NCBI RefSeq assembly: GCF_042186555.1
Contig: NC_133332.1
Coordinates: forward strand, 209,577,609-209,641,608
Source of the DNA: Aquarana catesbeiana
Lineage: Eukaryota; Chordata; Amphibia; Anura; Ranidae
Direction of reading: 5' to 3'
DNA length: 64,000 nucleotides
Below the pieces are notes generated by a model. It made no database searches. It had not been told where the DNA came from and saw only the letters and a program-made list of their open reading frames with translations. The translations under genes were made by a program, and so were the position numbers. Shown here piece by piece: positions 57,776 through 64,000 of the stretch (position 1 is its first letter; every line of letters starts with the position of its first letter).

Positions 57776-58240
57776 AAGGATGAGTATTTGCAGAGCATAC
57801 ATAAAAATAATGTCCAACTGTTGGTGTGTCTATTAAAATGTCAGACTTTCTTCCTGCCCATCACTTCCCAGCTCCACCCATCAATGCCTTGGCCTGCCCA
57901 CGTGCCCAGCTTTTTAAAGGCTGTGGGGGTGATGACAAAGAAAAAGAGAACTCTCTAGACACCGCCCACAGGACCCCTCCAATACCATAACTACTATGGT
58001 AAAAGTTGATGGGATATGTGTGTATCAGGTACCTCTTCAGACTGATTCAATCCATGAGGGGAGAGCTGCCTGCTAGCAGCTGCATGGGCTTTTTCACCCC
58101 CTTCCTCTTTTGTCACACACACACAGAACTGCTTACACTTTAGCTTCCCTATTGGTGGAGACTGACAGACAATCACCAGGAAGCAGCAGCAGAGAAATGT
58201 GGGATATGAAGTCATAACACAAGGCAAGCTGATTGACTGT
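57776..58240. other. Intergenic, nothing recognised
   Basis: A short CA run (58,115-58,126) and no coding signal. Confidence 0.3.
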
Positions 58241-58244
58241 TTAA

Positions 58245-58724
58245 AGCGGAGCGGCACCGAAAAAAAATTTTTTAAAAAGTCAGCAGCTACAAATACTGCA
58301 GCTGCTGACTTTTAAAACATGGACACTTACCTGTCCAGGGCGCCCGCGATGTCGGCACCCGAGGCCGAAGCGTCTCTCCGTCCTCGGGTGCTGCCGCCTC
58401 CATCTTCGGTAAGGGAATCAGGAAGTGAAGCCGTGCGGCTTCACTTCCCGGTTCCCTACTGCGCATGCGCGAGTCGCGCAGCGCAATACGAATGGTCCCT
58501 GCTGCCTCTGGGACCCGTGTGTTTCCCAGCAGGCAGCGGGGGGGGGAACAGGATGTGGCGTAAATACCCGCAGATTCTGCGGCTATCTACGCCGGAAGTG
58601 GGTACAGATACCTGTAATATACAGGTATCTGTACCCCCCTCCCCCCTGAAAGGTGCCAACTGTGTCACCGGAGGGGGGGAGGAATCTAATGAGTGGAAGT
58701 TCCACTTTTGGGTGGAACTCCACT
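58245..58724. mobile_element. TTAA-type MITE (480 bp), copy 2
   Basis: TTAA at 58241-58244 and 58725-58728. AGCGGAG and CTCCACT ends are inverted. Inner hairpins include GAAGTGAAGCCGTGCGGCTT...CACTTCC (58,419-58,450) and ACAGATACCTGTAATATACA...GGTATCTGT (58,604-58,632). Confidence 0.7.
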
Positions 58725-58728
58725 TTAA

Positions 58729-59582
58729 GACGTGACTAGACCACAAATCCCAGGATGCATCGCTTAGAGACAGGAGGATTGTAGGAGAGACTACAGAAGA
58801 CAGGGAGGGACTAGGCCAAGGCCTCTTGTTTCCTGGATCCCATGAGAGGAGGAACCGCTCTGTTGCTGTGTGTGAGAGGGGATTGCAGCTTACCCAGTGA
58901 CACAGTCTGCAGCCCTGTCCAAAGGAACAGAACCTGCATGCTCCAGCAAGATGCTCTGCAGCTGCGGAGAACGTTCCAAGGGAGTCTGTTTCAACAGATA
59001 AAAGACAGGACATTGTTGTGACACAGCAGCCAGGAGAGTTGATCGATCGCTCTGTGGAGAACCGCTGACTGTATAAAGTATTGGTGAGAGGGCTTTGCAT
59101 TCCATAAGATACCACACTTGAATGCTACGTACAGGCCCGTTATCTGGAACACATAAAGGAACGCTATATCACAGCACCAGCTACTTACATTCCTCCTCAT
59201 CACTCTGCTATGTTGAGAGACCTTTTATCCACAGAGCTCCTACATGCCGGTGAAGAGACTAAATGCAAATCTTTGTTCAGGGTACAGTACTGAGGTAACT
59301 CTTAAAGGGGATACGCTGTGGTTATTAAGAATCCCTTCCTTGTGTGCATATTGTTATTTACCCTTTTATTTGTTGCATACTGTTACTGACTGTTTTTTTT
59401 CTTACTATTTTAACCAAGTCCTGGCTATTTACACAGGCCTTGGCTGACTAATGTTAATTTAAACTTTGTTCTACTCCAAGTAAACTTGAAGTACAGTACT
59501 ATGTTGTTTGTTATTATCAGGTTATTCTATTTACCACCTCGCTAGGTGTGCCAGAGGGGCTGGGACATTTCTTTGGGGTTGA
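58729..59582 (+). other. 5' leader or LTR region of the Gypsy-type retroelement (unresolved)
   Basis: This non-coding stretch lies between the MITE and the first gag codons. It has a TATA-like GTATAAAG at ~59,072. I could not identify a convincing TG...CA terminal repeat or tRNA primer site, and the 3' LTR is outside the window, so LTR limits cannot be set. Confidence 0.35.
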
Positions 59583-59690
59583 GATGCAGAGCAACGGATT
59601 GAACCAACTATCAAAAGCAGCTCCTGTGGGGGTTTACGACAAGTGGGAGCTCGCATCCAGGATTTTCCGTTCTCTGCAATCAACTTCCCT

Positions 59691-61079
59691 ATGAGAGCCA
59701 GGATGGATCTTGCCGCTGCTATCCAGTGGTGTGAGGAAGAAGGTGCCTGCTCAGAGTCGAGCGTGGTGATCAAACTCCCTGGGGAGGCCTGGGCTGAGGA
59801 GCAAATCAGCCAAGCTGTGAAGACACTATCCCCAGACAGGAAGGCATGGGTGATTGCTGTCAAAACAGACCGTGGGACCTCCTGCGCCTATGCACTATTA
59901 GAGTGGAGAGAAGGAGTCCCTGAACGCTTCAAAGGTGCCAGTGTGCAATTGGCCAACAAGACAGAGCTTTGCATAACCATCTGAGGGTTCCAGGCGAGGG
60001 TCCCACCAGCTCCAGTCAAGTCGAGTCGACTACAGAAGAGGTTCCCTCCCCGCCACCTCTGGCTACGATTGGACCAGAATTCTTTGCTGCCTTGGGAGAC
60101 TTTGTGTCAAAATGCCAGAAAGACACTCCAAAATGCTCTGGAACTGGATATCGGAAGCTCAGCGCCTTCTCTGGAAGACAACTTTGAAGAGTGGCTGGAC
60201 CAGACCACACAAGCCTTGGATGAATGGGACATTCCTGAAACCCACAAGACACAGAGATTCACAGAGAGCTTAAAAGGGCCTGCCTCAGAAGCCATCCGCA
60301 ATTTGAAGCTCAGCAAGCGAGATTGTGTTGCCCAGGACTACCTGGACATTCTGCAGGATGTGTTTGGGCGCACAGAGAAAGTGTCCGATCTTATCTACCA
60401 GTTGGAGCACACTTACCAAAATAAGGAAGAGAAGCTGTCAGAGTACACGAGACGTTTGGACAAGATTATACACCAGATCTTGCTGAAGAAGGGTCTAGAC
60501 CCCCAGAAGGTGTATCAAGTATGAGCCCAGCAAGTCTTGAGGAGTGCCCAGTCCTTGGACCCCATCACTCTCCTGTTGAGAACCCGGCAAGATCGTGGCA
60601 TCTTGAAGTATCCGGACCTGATCCGGATTGTGCAGGAAGAGGAGGGCATGCTGGAAAACAAAAAAATAAGTGAGAGGCCAGGATCTGTTGTTGAAGTCAG
60701 GGTGGCCAGTGCAGCTGATGGTGACCCCCAGTTTGAGCTCCTTAAGACTCAAGTGTCACAGCTGATAGAGATGATGGCCCTGTTGACCGCCAAGCCCATT
60801 ATTCTACCCAGTGATGAAGTTTCAGTGCCCAAGAAGTCTTTAAGCTCTACTATTGCTCAGGTAGAGAGGCCAGCAAACCAAGGGATCTGCTTCAACTGCG
60901 GAGGAGTTGGACACCATCGACGAGTATGCCCAAGCCCAGTGAAGCCTGAAACACAATACCGAAAGCCGGCGGGAAACTCCATAAAAACCAACGACGCAAG
61001 GAGACCGCAGTGGGAGTCCAAATCCCAGCAGAGGGCTCCCGTTGTTGCCTCCAACGACCCAGTGTCCCACTTCCTTTGA
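59691..61079 (+). pseudogene. PNMA-like Gag of the Gypsy element (broken)
   Basis: The frame opens after a TGA at 59,580 and has in-frame ATGs at 59,691 and 59,703. The first ~95 residues (AIQWCEEEG, SSVVIKLPGEAW, YALLEWREG) have the look of the RRM-like N-terminal domain of PNMA proteins. A different frame covers 59,969-60,187 and ends in GYRKLSAFSG, which in PNMA precedes the capsid domain. The capsid-like part (NFEEWLDQTTQALDEW, ESLKGPASEAIRNLK, VFGRTEKVSDLIYQL) returns to the first frame. A TGA interrupts at 60,522. The last part has one CCHC zinc knuckle, CFNCGGVGHHRRVC (60,891-60,932), for RNA binding. Gag would assemble the virus-like particle. The PNMA resemblance is my recognition, untested. 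Confidence 0.8.
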
Positions 61080-61504
61080 CCCATGCTATCTGGCATCTGA
61101 GAGTCAATGCACACCAGACTAAAGAGAGACTAAAGTCAGATCAGGACTTCCGAAAGAAAAGAGTGCAGATACAAGCCACCGAACTGGCCAAACCTGCCAC
61201 TTCACACAAATTCCCTGCCAAGCTAGTGGGACCCTCTCCAGTTGTCCCCATCCAGGTGGAGGGAATCTACACAAAAGCCCTACTGGATACCGGAGCTCAA
61301 GTGACCCTTCTCTACAGAGACTTTTATGACAGGCACTTCAAACACCTGCCATTACAGAAGTTAGAAGAGCTAGAGATATGGGGCATTGGGACTCAGAACT
61401 TCCCTTATGATGGCTATCTACCAGTCAAGCTGACTTTCGATCCCTCCGTAGCTGGGAAAGCTGAGACCTTTGACATTGGTCTGTCCTCGCCCACCAGGGG
61501 CTAG
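61010..61504 (+). pseudogene. Retroviral-type aspartic protease region
   Basis: The frame differs from that of the zinc knuckle and overlaps its end by ~70 bases, so expression would have needed a frameshift, or an indel has occurred. ALLDTGAQVTLLYRDFYD (61,278-61,331) contains the catalytic DTGA motif with its flanking hydrophobic strands. WGIGTQNFPYDGYLPVKL follows at the expected spacing for the second strand. One such domain acts as half of a homodimer that cleaves Gag-Pol. It stops at TAG (61,502). Confidence 0.85.
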
Positions 61505-62027
61505 TAAAAGTTCCCTCATCATAGGGACTAATACTGATCTTGTCAGACTGTTGACACCTCTTGTCCAAGAGCAGGACACTCCAACTACAAGTGTACACCC
61601 TATGTTGAGACAAGTCTATCAGCACCTGGTGCAAGAAGAGAAGGCCCCAGCTAAAGGAGTGGGAAAGATTTGGTGTCTGGACCAGAGTGAGAAGGTATTA
61701 CAGCCTGGTGAAGTTGCCTGTTTACAGGCATCTGTCAAGCTGAATTGGAGGCAACCAGGCCCTTTTGTCCTCCTTGAAGCACACAGACAGAAAGAAGAAA
61801 TGGGAGTAGAGATGATTCCCGAAGTGATTTCAACCAAAGCATTGCAAAGAAACCATGGGAGGATCAGTGTACACAACACAACGGCCTCGCCAGTAAAGAT
61901 GCCGGCTCGGATGTTGCTGGGACAAGTGAACCCAGTTACCCCAGTCTCACCGGATGATTTGGTGGGGGGAGAAAAGAGCGAAATCCTCGTCGAGGAGTTC
62001 TATCTGAAGAACAGTCCTCTCACCTAA
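61470..62027 (+). pseudogene. Protease-RT linker region of pol
   Basis: A 185-codon frame without a catalytic motif. It includes LIIGTNTDLVRLL at its start, which continues the protease-like fold in this element class, and VKMPARMLLGQVNPV near its end. Its position between protease and RT is typical for vertebrate Gypsy elements. It ends at TAA (62,025), and the following ~150 bases are disrupted before RT begins. Confidence 0.6.
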
Positions 62028-62184
62028 ATGGAAAGAAAGAGCCAAAACCCAGCTCTTGAGATGGCAGGCCGCATTCTCCAAGAGTGAATTCGATGTGAGG
62101 TATACAAAGAGCGCCAAACACCGGATCCGTCTACAAGAAGACAAGCCGTTCAGAGAGAGAGTATGACGGATTCCTCTAGGGGAC

Positions 62185-62821
62185 TTGGAAGACCTGCCTG
62201 AACAATTGACAGAATTGAAGAGAGCTGGTATCATCCGAGAGTCCATACGCTTCCCCAATAGTGGTGGTCCGAAAAAAAAATGGGTCACTGAGGCTTTGTA
62301 TCGACTACAGAACGCTGAACAGGAGAACCATTCCCGACCAGTACACCACCCCACGGATAGAAGACGCTCTGCAGAGTCTGTCAGGAGCCAAGTGGTTCAG
62401 CGTACTGGACCTGAAGAGCGGGTACTATCAAATCCTCATGCATCCCGAGGACAGGGAGAAGAGCGCCTTTATTATCCCAATGGGGTTCTTTGAGTTCGAT
62501 CGCATGCCTCAGGGTTTGTCCGGTGCCCCAGCTACTTTCCAAAGACTCACGGAAAAGACCGTAGGGGACATGAACTTAATAGAGGTGTTGGTGTACTTAG
62601 ATGACATCATCATCTTTGGGAAGACCTTAGAAGAGCACAAAGAGCGTCTGGAGAAGGTCCTAAAAAGACTTTATGATGAGGGGTTGAAGCCGTCCCTGGA
62701 AAAGTGCCAGTTTTATCAACCATTGGTCAACTACCTTGGTCATATCGTATCTGCCGACGGAGTGGCCACAGACCCCCAGAAGCTGGAAGCTGTCACCTCC
62801 TGGCCGAAGCCACTAATGTGA
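62185..62821 (+). pseudogene. Reverse transcriptase domain
   Basis: LPEQLTELKRAGIIRESIRFPNSG (62,191-62,260) is in one frame. The next block (VVRKKNGSLRLCIDYRTLN through WPKP) is in another, with a run of A at 62,272-62,280 at the junction. Clear RT motifs: VLDLKSGYYQI (first catalytic Asp), FFEFDRMPQGLSGAPATFQ, and VYLDDIIIFG, the YxDD active site (62,594-62,605 region). LVNYLGHIVSADGV marks the thumb/connection. It stops at TGA (62,819), and the sequence continues in yet another frame. Confidence 0.93.
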
Positions 62822-63290
62822 CTGAACTCAGGTCATTTCTGGGATTCTGCTCCTATTACAGAAGATTCGTTGAGGGATTCTCTAAGATGGCCCACCCACT
62901 CAATGAGCTACTGAAAAATGGGGAGGAAGAAGATGACCCAAGGAAGCCAGTTAGACCAGCTGGAGGGCCCAGAAAACCCAGAGAGTCCATTCAGGAACAG
63001 TGGACGACCCAATGTGAAGAGGCCTTTAGGCAACTGAAGCGGAGCCTAACAACGGCTCCAGTCCTGGCCTATGCAGATACAACCAAGCCATATGAACTAC
63101 ATGTTGATGCCAGTTGAGATGGGCTAGGCGGGGTGCTATATCAAGAACACAATGGCCACTTGCGGCCAGTCGCCTATGTGAGTCGGAGCTTGGCACCCAC
63201 CGAGAAGAACTATCCCACACACAAACTCGAGTTTTTGGCCTTGAAGTGGGCAGTAGTGGATAAACTGAGGAATTATCTATACGGAGTTCA
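62815..63290 (+). pseudogene. RNase H domain and RT connection
   Basis: VTELRSFLGFCSYYRRFVEGF (62,815 on) is the conserved connection after RT. PYELHVDAS at 63,088-63,114 carries the first RNase H aspartate. A TGA follows at once (63,115), then DGLGGVLYQE, SRSLAPTEKNYPTHKLEFLAL (the catalytic Glu) in the same frame. An acidic charged insert (NGEEEDDPRKPVRPAGG) separates connection and RNase H. Confidence 0.88.
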
Positions 63291-64000
63291 TGATTAAGAC
63301 CGACAATAATCCTCTCACCTACATCCTCACCACTGCTAAGTTGGACGCCACAGGTCACAGATGGTTGGCTGTCCTATCAGGGTTTACTTTCAGCCTGAAG
63401 TATCGACCAGGGGTCGGGAACAAAGACGCAGATGCTCTGTCAAGAAGGCCCCATTGCTCTAGTGACCCTCCAGAAGAATGGGCCCGGCTGACACCTGAAG
63501 GGTTAGGAGCCTTGTGTCAAGGAGCAAAACACCAAGCTGGAGGAGGGTCCAGGGCCGAAGACATTGGAGTTTCAGCTATTGGTGTTCCCAAATGTTACTA
63601 CAATGTCACCCAAGTTGGAGATGAAGGTCTGCCAAAACTTTCTAAGAAGGACTTGCGAAAGGATCAGTTGGCATTGAAGGCCTTGGAGAACCAACGACCT
63701 GACATGCCCCTCACTGCCTCCCCGAAGGAAGCCTGTCTCCTGCACCGAGAGTGGGACCAGTTGCAGTTGCATCAAGGGGTGGTCTACCGAAGGGGCCCCT
63801 CTAATGAGCTCAAAGAAAAATGGCAGTTATTTCTATCGGAAAAACACAGGGAGACAATATTAACCTCTCTTCACAACAACCATGGCCACCTAGGGCCCGA
63901 GAGGATGTTCCACCTGGTGAGGGACCGATTCTACTGGCCCTTCATGCAGGCTGAAGTCGAGGGCTATTGCCACTTCTGCATCAGATGTATCCAAAGGAAA
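63290..64000 (+). pseudogene. RNase H end and integrase N-terminal zinc-binding domain (cut by the window edge)
   Basis: After a frame change near 63,285, IKTDNNPLTYIL (third RNase H aspartate) and KYRPGVGNKDADALSRRP (end of RNase H) are read. A ~120-residue spacer leads to the integrase HHCC zinc domain: HNNHGHLGPERM, then FYWPFMQAEVEGYCHFCIRC. The catalytic DDE core lies to the right, outside the window. The frame is open to the edge. Confidence 0.9.

Larger units (their letters stand above)
59583..64000 (+). mobile_element. Ty3/Gypsy-type LTR retrotransposon, gag-pol, decayed, continues past the right edge
   Basis: The order Gag, zinc knuckle, protease, reverse transcriptase, RNase H, integrase on the + strand is the Ty3/Gypsy arrangement. 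Frame changes and in-frame stops occur in gag (near 59,975, 60,185, 60,522), between the protease and RT regions, and within the RNase H region (63,115), so the copy is inactive. Some breaks could be assembly indels. Per-domain evidence is in the following entries. Confidence 0.93.

Noticed and set aside
58456..59115. 219-codon minus-strand frame as a gene
   Set aside because: It spans a TTAA MITE and the presumed retroelement leader, with no domain recognised; antisense to the likely transcript.

Overview
The window comes from a vertebrate nuclear genome, most likely an anuran amphibian and probably a ranid-type frog. The protein evidence is the first ~780 bases, which are the 3' end of the last coding exon of NOTCH1 (+ strand) followed by its 3' UTR. 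The frog assignment is an inference from the mix of TTAA-flanked piggyBac repeats, PIF/Harbinger-type and hAT-type MITEs, Tc1 elements and CR1-type LINE pieces. It was not confirmed by any search. I see no other host exon in the remaining ~62 kb.

Layout. 1-2.2 kb: NOTCH1 tail and 3' UTR, with a poly(A) signal at 2187. 2.2-16.7 kb: old intergenic DNA holding a CR1-like LINE fragment (4.9-5.6 kb), several MITEs, a palindromic insertion with a 16-bp target duplication (7.2-7.7 kb), a hAT deletion derivative nested in a piggyBac-type element (11.3-13.1 kb), a Tc1/mariner-superfamily MITE (13.9-14.4 kb) and a G-rich minisatellite. 17.2-22.5 kb: a 5.3-kb minisatellite (31-33 bp units) with a higher-order repeat of about 1.3 kb. 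22.58-26.22 kb: a 3.6-kb hAT-like element whose interior is two further minisatellites. 26.8-27.7 kb: a MITE containing five alternately oriented copies of one segment.

28.2-34.1 kb: a 5.9-kb piggyBac element that keeps transposase N- and C-terminal pieces but has lost the catalytic core. 34.9-35.7 kb: a hAT-type element with a 21-bp array inside. 36.2-40.5 kb: two Tc1 elements, apparently nested and cut by one deletion, peppered with PIF/Harbinger-like MITEs. 41-43 kb: a strong hairpin and an LTR-like block. 43.3-48.3 kb: a run of TTAA-flanked elements, one containing a 15-bp-based minisatellite. 48.37-49.97 kb: a large palindrome with a 13-bp target duplication and a degenerate hammerhead-ribozyme-like motif, suggesting a Penelope-like (PLE) origin. 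50.6-54.3 kb: a hairpin, a (TA)n tract and G-rich or 31-bp arrays. 55.3-56.8 kb: a TTAA-type element containing a solo LTR.

59.6-64.0 kb: a decayed Ty3/Gypsy-type retroelement (Gag, protease, RT, RNase H, start of integrase) running off the right edge. Its Gag resembles the PNMA family. The one functional host gene visible is NOTCH1. The rest is a record of nested transposition, with repeated growth of minisatellites inside DNA transposons. Many long open frames here are artefacts of stop-free tandem repeats and are not annotated as genes.
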